Shown one piece after another: positions 5,652 to 11,121 of a stretch of DNA of 14,194 nucleotides. Numbering within the stretch: position 1 is the stretch's first letter; every line of letters starts with the position of its first letter. The notes under the pieces are model-generated. The model was not told the DNA's origin, did not search any database, and saw nothing but the letters and a program-made list of their open reading frames with translations. The position numbers were made by a program, and so were the translations under genes. This stretch comes from DASWIG01 sp965371445 (GTDB lineage: Bacteria; Acidobacteriota; Thermoanaerobaculia; Multivoradales; J023): positions 1 through 14,194 of the forward strand of contig CBDUYN010000227.1 in NCBI GenBank assembly GCA_965371445.1. Direction: 5' to 3'.

Positions 5652-6746
5652 ATGCCAGACCCTGAGAGCACCGCTCTGGAAGCCCAGGACGGCTCTGTCC
5701 TGGAGACCCCGGAAGACACTTCGGACGGCAAGTCGGAACCCCGGCCGATCGACGAGAGCTACAAGCGGTTCTTCTCTCACCGCGTCATGGTTCGCCACCT
5801 GCTCAAGGGCTTCGTGCCGGGCAAGTGGATCCAGAAGCTCGACCTCTCGACGCTGGAGCCCATGCCCACCAACTTCGTCAGCGACTTGAGCCGGCAGCGC
5901 TACTGCGACGTCGTCTGGAGGGTGAAGTGGAAGAAGAGCGACGAGTGGGTCTACGTCTACGTCCTGATCGAGTTCCAGTCGCGCCCGGACCGCTTCATGG
6001 CGGCGCGCCTGATGGTCTACGAAGGCCTGCTGCTCCAGGCCCTCAGTCAACTGCCCGAGTACAGCCGGGAAGGGGCACTCTTGCCGGCGATTGTGCCGAT
6101 CGTCCTGTATAATGGCCCGGAGCGGTGGGAGATGCCGCTGTCGCTCTCGCATCTGATGGAGCCGCTCCCCGAGGAGCTGAGCTTCCTGAAAGCGGAGCTG
6201 ACCTACCTGCTTCTCGACGAGGGCGCCTTCGACGGCGAGGAGCTTGCCGCCATGCACAACCTGGTGGCGGTGCTCTTCCGGCTGGAGAACAGCGGATCTC
6301 CTCGGGAGGCCGAGGAGGGTCTGCTGGCGCTGAACGAGGAGTTGGCGGCGTCAGGAGATGCGGGGGTCGAGCGGGCGTTCGACATCTGGCTGACGCAGAT
6401 CCTGGAGCGGCGGTTTCCGCAACTCGACGTCGGACAGATCCGAGGACGGGAAGGAAAGACGATGCTAGCGCAGAAAATCGAAGAATGGTACGAAGAGGCT
6501 CAGCAGACAGGCCGGCAGGAAGGCCGACAGGAAGGCCGGCAGGAAGGGGAGCAGAAAGGCCGGCAGGAAGGGGAGCAGAAAGGCCGGCAGGATCTGGTCC
6601 TCGACCTCATCAGAAGACGCTTCGGTCCGCCGACGGAGGCCATCCACCGGCGCCTGAGCGCAGTCACCTCACCCGAGGAGCTGACGCGCCTCGCCGAGAG
6701 AGTGTTTCAGGTCTCTTCACTCGAAGAGCTCTGGGCCACCGACTGA
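5652..6746 (+). CDS. Rpn-family recombination-promoting nuclease
   Basis: This 364-residue protein has the Rpn (PD-(D/E)XK) nuclease core at about residues 33-160: SYKRFFSHRVMVRHLLKGFV, then RYCDVVWRV (Asp86) and YVLIEFQSR (Glu107-x-Gln109), then MAARLMVYEGLLLQ. These are the expected catalytic and signature residues. A helical middle and an acidic/Gln linker with GRQEG repeats (about 287-315) lead to a C-terminal helical domain. Rpn proteins are DNA endonucleases linked to RecA-independent recombination and, in E. coli, to phage defence; they are often mislabelled transposases. Length and motifs look complete. ATG 5652 has GGAG 8 nt upstream and overlaps a preceding TGA by one base. Fragments of the same gene lie at 4607-4739 and about 6822-6879. 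Confidence 0.88.
   Translation: MPDPESTALEAQDGSVLETPEDTSDGKSEPRPIDESYKRFFSHRVMVRHLLKGFVPGKWIQKLDLSTLEPMPTNFVSDLSRQRYCDVVWRVKWKKSDEWVYVYVLIEFQSRPDRFMAARLMVYEGLLLQALSQLPEYSREGALLPAIVPIVLYNGPERWEMPLSLSHLMEPLPEELSFLKAELTYLLLDEGAFDGEELAAMHNLVAVLFRLENSGSPREAEEGLLALNEELAASGDAGVERAFDIWLTQILERRFPQLDVGQIRGREGKTMLAQKIEEWYEEAQQTGRQEGRQEGRQEGEQKGRQEGEQKGRQDLVLDLIRRRFGPPTEAIHRRLSAVTSPEELTRLAERVFQVSSLEELWATD
6462..6746 (+). CDS. Possible internal-start product of the Rpn gene (RpnS-like)
   Basis: In frame inside the Rpn gene, ATG 6462-6464 follows AAGGA (6451-6455) with 6-nt spacing, a good internal Shine-Dalgarno in GGGAAGGAAAGACG. It would give a 94-residue protein (MLAQKIEEWYEEAQQTGRQE...) made of the repeat linker and C-terminal domain without the nuclease. 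In E. coli, rpn genes are reported to make such a C-terminal short form from an internal start that blocks the full-length toxic nuclease. Here this is inference from position and ribosome-binding site only. Confidence 0.4.
   Translation: MLAQKIEEWYEEAQQTGRQEGRQEGRQEGEQKGRQEGEQKGRQDLVLDLIRRRFGPPTEAIHRRLSAVTSPEELTRLAERVFQVSSLEELWATD
6511..6592 (+). repeat. In-gene tandem repeats encoding GRQEG / GEQKG
   Basis: GGCCGGCAGGAA and GGGGAGCAGAAA units alternate about seven times inside the Rpn gene, encoding GRQEG and GEQKG. Such linkers are hypervariable in Rpn proteins. Multiples of 15 nt keep the frame when copies are gained or lost. Confidence 0.75.
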
Positions 6747-6821
6747 GGAAACACCCTCCCCGAGAAGCGGCGGGGTCGCTTGCAGTCGACCCAACCGCCC
6801 GACTCCGGCCTTGTCCTCCAC

Positions 6822-6879
6822 CTCCCGGCCGAGAAGGGGCTGCTGGCGTTGAACGAGGAGCTGATTGGCAGGCGCTGAT
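6822..6879 (+). pseudogene. Third, diverged Rpn fragment
   Basis: Downstream of the Rpn gene a frame reads PAEKGLLALNEELIGRR and stops (TGA 6877-6879). It matches the AEEGLLALNEELAAS segment of the intact protein, but the DNA is less similar than the 4607-4718 copy. It is an older shard with no start or domain. Confidence 0.5.
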
Positions 6880-6984
6880 CGTGGGTAGGCGTCGCATAGG
6901 GACGGGCGGCGGCAGCCGTGTCGGCGTTCGCCGCCGACGCCTCATCAGGATCCCCGGCCTCCTCGAGCTCGCGCGCTGACGCTT

Positions 6985-7146
6985 GAGGCCGAGCCGGTAG
7001 GCGAGGGTGGTGGCCGCCGACTCGGGCTGGCGCAGCGCCACGAGGATGGCGGGTCGTGGCGGCTTCAGGGCCACGAGGGCGACATCGGGGTCGCTCAGGA
7101 TCTCGACGAGCGGGAGCCCGGATCCGGCTGGGTGATCGGCGTCCAT
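6985..7146 (-). pseudogene. Unrecognised gene fragment containing VEILSDPDVAL
   Basis: From ATG 7144-7146 the minus strand reads SGLPLVEILSDPDVALVALK, then PPRPAILVALRQPESAATTL and AYRLGL, after which the frame loses sense. The adjacent frame continues as RELEEAGDPDEASAANAD toward about 6870, suggesting a frameshift near 6980. The composition looks like real coding sequence, but I do not recognise the family. The 35 bp at 7076-7110 are shared with 5561-5595. No Shine-Dalgarno. Confidence 0.4.
7076..7110. repeat. 35-bp direct repeat, copy 2
   Basis: It matches 5561-5595 at 34 of 35 positions, 1515 bp apart in the same orientation, on the other side of the Rpn gene. The two copies therefore bracket the Rpn gene. 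Confidence 0.7.
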
Positions 7147-7278
7147 AGGGGTTGGAATCAGGGACTTACGGGGCCAGACTGTGCGTTGGCTTGAGCCTCT
7201 GGCCTCGCAGCGAAACAGACCCACCAGCGTTCTCCAACAGCATCGGACAGACGTAAATTGCTGAAACAAAGAGCTTAC
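7147..7278. other. Short gene-free spacer
   Basis: No frame, hairpin or promoter stands out between the relic start and the GAGGTG motif at 7279. Confidence 0.4.
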
Positions 7279-7295
7279 GAGGTGGGTGGCACCTC
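7279..7295. repeat. Palindromic motif GAGGTG-GGTGG-CACCTC
   Basis: The 6-bp arms surround a 5-bp centre. It contains the 12-mer GTGGGTGGCACC (7282-7293), found also at 10994-11005 and, inverted, at 11743-11754. On the minus strand its GAGGTGCC side overlaps the stop codon of the Uma2 relic (TTGAGGTGCC). Confidence 0.6.
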
Positions 7296-7815
7296 AACCG
7301 GGGCCTCCTTCTGGCCTCTGCTGCGGCTTGCCGCTTCGCAGGCCTCCGCCTCCTTGCGCCGTGCCTCGGCCTCCCTCTGCGGCCGCTTGCCGCTCCGCCG
7401 CCCGCCGCGCCTGCGACTCCGCGACGGGCTTGCGCAGAACCTCCCCGGTCTCCGCGTCCTCCAGGATCAGGTCGTCACCGCTCGCCGAGACGCTGAAGTA
7501 GACGCCCAACGTCTCTGCCAACAAACGGCCGCGCTCGTCCGGTCGCACCTTCAGGTAGCGTCCGGTCTTCGGGTCCCGGCGTTTGCCCGAGAGCTCCCAC
7601 GGCGATTTCATGCGGTCGAGCAGGAAAATCTCCGGGACTTTGGCCTTGCGGTAGATGGCCGGCTTGCTCGTCCGGTCGTAGCGCACCGTCTTCTTCGAGG
7701 TGACCTCCAGGACGAACCACGGGCTCGTCCCCTCTTCCTTCTCGTTGAAGACCTCCGGCTTGCGCCAGAGGGGGCAGGCAGGCACCTCAGAGGCAGTTTG
7801 TGAAGTGCATGGCAC
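7294..7815 (-). pseudogene. Doubly truncated Uma2-family endonuclease
   Basis: The minus frame holds a Uma2 middle and C-terminus: SPWFVLEVTSKKTVRYD (the E-V motif), YRKAKVPEIFLLD, then the beta-rich end and the start of a coiled-coil tail (EVLRKPVAESQARRAAERQA). The first ~13 residues come from TCTGAGGTGCC repeats, and the Uma2 N-terminus with its PD motif is missing. Near 7385 a frameshift appears: the neighbouring frame reads QREAEARRKEAEACEAASRS, the expected coil. In the printed frame the stop TGA lies inside the TTGAGGTGCC motif at 7294-7296. The gene is thus broken on both sides at related motifs and cannot be active. Confidence 0.65.
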
Positions 7816-7832
7816 CTCAGAGGCACCTCAGA
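7781..7832. repeat. Three copies of the 11-mer GGCACCTCAGA
   Basis: Exact copies lie at 7781-7791, 7811-7821 and 7822-7832, the last two in direct tandem. The reverse complement TCTGAGGTGCC occurs exactly once more, at 10609-10619. The array marks the point where the Uma2 fragment's N-terminus is lost. Confidence 0.7.
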
Positions 7833-8143
7833 GGGGGCGAGACGGCTCCTGACCTTCCAGGCCAGGGAGTGCTCTGGGGTTCCTGTGCTGCGTGGACAGA
7901 CTAAGACAAGTTCACCTACGGACGACTCCGGCCGTGGCTAGAAGGCTTGGGCGGCCCTATCCGGGGGGGTGGCACGCCGCATCGCGGACTACCCCACGGG
8001 GTGTTGCATCCTTCGGGCCCACCTGGTAAGCTTAGGGCAGAAATTGTGGTGGCGGCGTCGGTCGAGTAGGCCATGGCGTTCCGGCAGCCGTCCGGCCCAA
8101 TGACATCTGACGCGTCCACGATCCTCACGGCGTGGACCTGGAT
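7833..8143. other. Gene-free upstream region of the peptidase gene
   Basis: No convincing frame is present; a Pro/Cys-rich minus frame from 8128 to 7916 has no domain or ribosome-binding site. Small palindromes such as CCCCACGGGG near 8001 give some RNA-structure potential, but I could not match a known riboswitch. It presumably contains the promoter and leader of the peptidase gene. Confidence 0.4.
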
Positions 8144-8155
8144 AAGGAGCTAGAG

Positions 8156-9952
8156 ATGAAAAGGAAGGTTTCTACGAAGTATTTCTTGGTCGTCCTGTCG
8201 TTGATCGCCGGTTTGCTCAGCCCGGCGGTCGCCGTCGGACAAGACGGATCGGCCGGTACCGGTATGGAGTACCGGAAAGCGGAAGCGTCAGTCGCCGCGG
8301 GTCTATTCTCGAGCAATTCTTTCGTGGACTGGTATCGCTACCCGGCGGAGGAGAGGAGGTGGCTTCGCCAGACCGGCGCGACGGCCTACACACGGGACGT
8401 GCTGGCCGGTGGCGAGACCTTCATCTCCGGCGCCGCCGACGGGGAGACCTGGCACGCGGACGCGCAACGCCCGGACGGCTCGACGATCACCTGGGGGCAG
8501 ATCCGTTTCTACAGCAGCTACAGCGGTCTGAACAACTGCTTTGTGTCTCCCTTCTGGTACATCTGCAATGCTAGCAGCCTCTACGTCCTCTGGTACTCGA
8601 ACGCACAATGCCAGGAAGCGGGCAGCTGGACGATGAATTTCTACAACAACGGAAACCGTTTTTATACCGGTCAATACAAGCTGCTGCCGCAGATACCTCC
8701 CGGCAAGGTGCCGCTTTACAACCAGGGGGCCTACACCGACGCCTACGACTCGATCTGCCGGACCGGGACGCAGCGCAACGTCTACGCCTGCGACGGCCGC
8801 CCCGACGAGGTCGCCTGGACCATCAGGGCCAAGGGCTGTGCCATGACCTCGGAGGCGATGGTGCTCGGCTACCACGGCGTGACCGTGGACCCGGCGACTT
8901 TGAATACCTGGATGATCAACAACAGCGGCTATGACAGCCGCGGCAACGTCTACTGGGACGTGGTGGCCCGCTACGGCCGTGCCCAGGGCACGCAGATGAG
9001 CTATCTCGGCGCCACCGGCGACCTCGACGACTCGGTCTGTACCTACGGGCCGCAGATCATCAGCGTGAGGAATCGAGGCCACTGGGTTACGGCGACGGGC
9101 CAGAACGAAGCCGAGACCACCCGCTTGATCAACGACCCGAACGGCGGTGTCGCGACGACCCTGGCGGCGCGCTACGGCAACAACTTCGGTCAGATCCGGA
9201 GATTCGGCGGACCGGAGTTCACCTACACCGACATCACCGGCATCGTCATCCGCTTCCATTCGCCGGGCGAGCTCGTCGTCGCCGATCCGCTCGGCCGGCT
9301 CACCGGCTTCGACCCCGTCTCCGGCCAGTCCTTCTCCGAGATCCCCGGCTCCTTCTACACTACGATCAGCCTGGAGGACGACGAGACGGGGACTCCCGGA
9401 CCGGAGACCCACGAGCTCGACATCCGGCAGCCGATCGCCGGCGACTACGAGATCGAGGTGGTGGGGACCGGCACCGGCACGTACGACCTGGAGATCAACG
9501 CCTACGACCCCGACGGCACTCCCTCCCAGGCGGTCTTCACCGAGATCCCGGTGTTTCCCGGCGCCGTCCACAGCTACGCCTTCAACTACTCGAAGACCGT
9601 CGGCGACCCGATCGAGCCCGCCGGCGGCTTCGACGGCGGCGGCCAGCGCCCACGCGACGTCAACAAGTTCCTCAGCTACGGCAACCCCGGCGAGAGCCGG
9701 ACGAGGCTGCCCGCGGACACGACCACGTATTCGCTCCTGGTTTTCTACGGCGAGACGATTCTGCCCAACACCTTCAGCGCGATCTTGAACCGGACCGACG
9801 TCTCCGCCTGGTTCTCGCCTAGCCCCGGCGAGGCGGAGATCGTCGAAATCCCGCTCGATCCGGGACAGAACGTCCTGAAGCTCTCGGTGGACGGCCAGAT
9901 CCCCAACCGTGTCGCCACGGACAGCGATCGACTGGTCTTCCTCGTACCGTAG
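8156..9952 (+). CDS. Secreted C39/papain-like cysteine peptidase with C-terminal beta-sandwich domain
   Basis: This 598-residue protein starts at ATG 8156 with AAGGAG (8144-8149) at 6-nt spacing; an in-frame GTG at 8132 lacks one. A signal peptide (KYFLVVLSLIAGLLSPAVAV, cut near GQ) leads to a Cys-containing region (about 100-180). A C39-like peptidase domain (about 185-365) follows: PLYNQGAYTD (Gln190), KGCAMTSEAMVLGYHG (Cys228), NRGHWVTATGQ (His309) and LINDPNGG (Asp327), a full papain-type catalytic set. Residues 368-480 form a domain reading VADPLGRLTGFDP, SEIPGSFY, DDETG, PIAGDYEIEVVGTGTGTYDL, repeated as a separate protein in the next gene. The end (about 500-598) is beta-rich. It is probably exported and cuts peptides outside the cell; substrate unknown. 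The largest well-preserved gene here. Confidence 0.82.
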   Translation: MKRKVSTKYFLVVLSLIAGLLSPAVAVGQDGSAGTGMEYRKAEASVAAGLFSSNSFVDWYRYPAEERRWLRQTGATAYTRDVLAGGETFISGAADGETWHADAQRPDGSTITWGQIRFYSSYSGLNNCFVSPFWYICNASSLYVLWYSNAQCQEAGSWTMNFYNNGNRFYTGQYKLLPQIPPGKVPLYNQGAYTDAYDSICRTGTQRNVYACDGRPDEVAWTIRAKGCAMTSEAMVLGYHGVTVDPATLNTWMINNSGYDSRGNVYWDVVARYGRAQGTQMSYLGATGDLDDSVCTYGPQIISVRNRGHWVTATGQNEAETTRLINDPNGGVATTLAARYGNNFGQIRRFGGPEFTYTDITGIVIRFHSPGELVVADPLGRLTGFDPVSGQSFSEIPGSFYTTISLEDDETGTPGPETHELDIRQPIAGDYEIEVVGTGTGTYDLEINAYDPDGTPSQAVFTEIPVFPGAVHSYAFNYSKTVGDPIEPAGGFDGGGQRPRDVNKFLSYGNPGESRTRLPADTTTYSLLVFYGETILPNTFSAILNRTDVSAWFSPSPGEAEIVEIPLDPGQNVLKLSVDGQIPNRVATDSDRLVFLVP

Positions 9953-9966
9953 CGAGGAGGAGAATC

Positions 9967-9998
9967 GACGGCGGGAAGCCCGTCGGCTTCCCGCCGTC
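9967..9998 (+). terminator. Perfect 14-bp hairpin between peptidase and paralogue genes
   Basis: GACGGCGGGAAGCC (9967-9980), loop CGTC, then GGCTTCCCGCCGTC (9985-9998). The stem is perfect but has no U-tract after it, and the next start codon is 22 nt downstream. It may act as a partial terminator, an mRNA-stability hairpin or a processing site setting different levels of the two proteins, rather than a full stop of transcription. Confidence 0.6.
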
Positions 9999-10019
9999 CC
10001 GCCGACGGGAGCTCGTGAC

Positions 10020-10583
10020 ATGACGCTCGAATCCGGAGCTGGCGGCGTGTGCCGGGCGCCCGGCAGGTGGCTCCTGACCTTGTCGTTGTTGCTCGCCGCC
10101 TCGGCCGGTGCGATCGCCGGGGGTGGGAAGGCGCAGGAGAGCTTCGCCGGAAGCCTCGACGTGCGGATCCATCCGCAGGAGGGCCAGCGTCTTCCACCGG
10201 CCGAGCTGTTGCTGACCGACCCCAGGAACCGGCGGGTGGGCTGGGATCCCGAAACGGGAGAACGGCTTCTCGAGATCCCAGGCGCCTACTACGAGCAAGA
10301 AGGTGTCGACGACGACGACACCGGGCAGGAGGCCGGGCCGCGGACGACGGTCCTCTACGTCGCCCAACCGATCCCGGGAGATTATCGCCTCGAGGTCCTG
10401 GGACGCCGGGCCGGGGCGTACGACCTGGAGCTGCGGGCCCTCGATCGGGCCTGGAATCCCTCCGGAGCCGAGGTCACCGGCGTACAGGTCGCCGCGGGAG
10501 CGGTCCACCGGTACCGGATACGCTACTCGGGTGCCGAGGGAGAGAAGGTCGAGATCGAAGCCGTGGGGCAGTCCGACGACTAG
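10020..10583 (+). CDS. Secreted stand-alone paralogue of the peptidase C-terminal domain
   Basis: This 187-residue protein begins at ATG 10020, with GGGAG about 8 nt upstream. A signal peptide (RWLLTLSLLLAASAGAIAGG, roughly residues 17-36) is followed by one domain aligning with residues 368-480 of the preceding peptidase: LLTDPRNRRVGWDPETGE with VADPLGRLTGFDPVSGQ, LEIPGAYY with SEIPGSFY, DDDDTG with DDETG, PIPGDYRLEVLGRRAGAYDL with PIAGDYEIEVVGTGTGTYDL. No catalytic motif is present. It could be a binding partner or inhibitor of the peptidase, bind the same surface ligand, or be a simple domain duplicate. It lies 67 bp after the peptidase stop in the same direction, probably one operon. Confidence 0.75.
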   Translation: MTLESGAGGVCRAPGRWLLTLSLLLAASAGAIAGGGKAQESFAGSLDVRIHPQEGQRLPPAELLLTDPRNRRVGWDPETGERLLEIPGAYYEQEGVDDDDTGQEAGPRTTVLYVAQPIPGDYRLEVLGRRAGAYDLELRALDRAWNPSGAEVTGVQVAAGAVHRYRIRYSGAEGEKVEIEAVGQSDD

Positions 10584-10948
10584 GAGATGCCCGCTGTCCG
10601 CCCCTGCTTCTGAGGTGCCCTTCTCAGGTGCCCCTCCTCCGCGATCCTCGTCGCGATGGCAGGATCCTGCACGGCGACAAAGGCCAGGAGAAGGTTCCGG
10701 GTGCAGTGGCATTCGTAAACCGTCGCACCCTTCACGGAACTGTAAGCCCCGAACGCCCGAGCGTCTTCGATCATCCAGGCGATACGTTCCTTCAGTTGGC
10801 TTTGAGCCGTCAACAGGCCGGCCAACGCCAGCATGGCACCTTCGCGCTCTTTGTCTGGGCCGTCGTCGTCCACGAGGCCGCACAGTTGCACGACGAGCCG
10901 TCGGGAGACAAATGGGGAGCCTTTCGGAGGTCTCGACGGGCGCCCCAT
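10580..10948 (-). pseudogene. Truncated hypothetical gene ending in GGCACCT repeats
   Basis: From ATG 10946-10948 the minus frame encodes a helical protein (LVVQLCGLVDDDGPDKEREG, LLTAQSQLKERIAWMIEDAR, then CTRNLLLAFVAVQDPAIATR) with even, coding-like composition. I do not recognise the family. After RIAEEG (about 10634) the frame passes through GGCACCTGAGAAGGGCACCTCAGA and ends in unrelated residues at 10580-10582, overlapping the previous gene's stop on the other strand. The natural C-terminus is probably lost at the motif. The frame is also open through the repeats at 10983-11035 upstream of the ATG, so the 5' end may be altered too. Confidence 0.5.
10609..10632 (+). repeat. TCTGAGGTGCC / TCTCAGGTGCC tandem motif
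   Basis: TCTGAGGTGCC (10609-10619) is the exact reverse complement of the 11-mer repeated at 7781-7832. A variant, TCTCAGGTGCC, follows at 10622-10632. The pair coincides with the loss of protein sense at the end of the minus-strand gene. Confidence 0.65.
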
Positions 10949-10982
10949 ATGTGCGCGACGGCTTCGGCCTCTATCGAGTCGG

Positions 10983-11008
10983 CCTCTGCCGAAGTGGGTG
11001 GCACCGCC
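10983..11008 (+). repeat. 26-bp inverted repeat, left arm
   Basis: It starts CCTCTGCCGAAG and ends GTGGGTGGCACCGCC. All 26 bases are the exact reverse complement of 11740-11765; the match breaks on both sides. The pair encloses the cupredoxin-like gene. Confidence 0.85.
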
Positions 11009-11040
11009 TGAGGTGGGCACCGCCTGAGGTGGCACCGCTC
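10997..11040 (+). repeat. Three tandem GGTGG(G)CACCGCCTGA units
   Basis: The units are 10997-11011, 11012-11027 (one extra G) and 11028-11040 (diverging at CGCTC). Each contains a GGTGGCACC half-palindrome, and the junctions create TGAGGTG. The first unit overlaps the left arm of the 26-bp inverted repeat. Confidence 0.75.
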
Positions 11041-11044
11041 TCAG

Positions 11045-11056
11045 GATGATAGGCTG
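11045..11056 (+). promoter_or_regulatory. GATGATAGGCTG element before the cupredoxin-like gene
   Basis: The same 12-mer is found on the minus strand at 4578-4589 upstream of another secreted-protein gene. TAGGCT could be a -10 element. It follows directly after the tandem repeats. Confidence 0.3.
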
Positions 11057-11121
11057 AGGCTGAGGAATTCATCCTCGGCTACTTAACAGAAATAGGGAGT
11101 AGGACCATTCCGTTCGCCCTC

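Noticed and set aside
5652..6746. Reading the Rpn gene as a transposase and the locus as an insertion sequence
   Set aside because: The motifs are those of a PD-(D/E)XK nuclease, and no terminal inverted repeats or target duplications were found directly around it.
6125..6979. Arg/Gly-rich + frame overlapping the Rpn gene
   Set aside because: Out-of-frame shadow of the Rpn coding sequence with low-complexity composition.
7960..8060. Possible riboswitch before the peptidase gene
   Set aside because: Short palindromes are present but I could not match the conserved core of any known class.
7916..8128. Pro/Cys-rich minus-strand frame upstream of the peptidase
   Set aside because: GTG start without a Shine-Dalgarno, no recognisable domain, and it lies where a promoter and leader are expected.
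8303..10021. Long minus-strand open frame opposite the peptidase gene
   Set aside because: It is the mirror of a strongly GC-biased gene, has no domain or ribosome-binding site, and the + strand shows a complete catalytic set and signal peptide.
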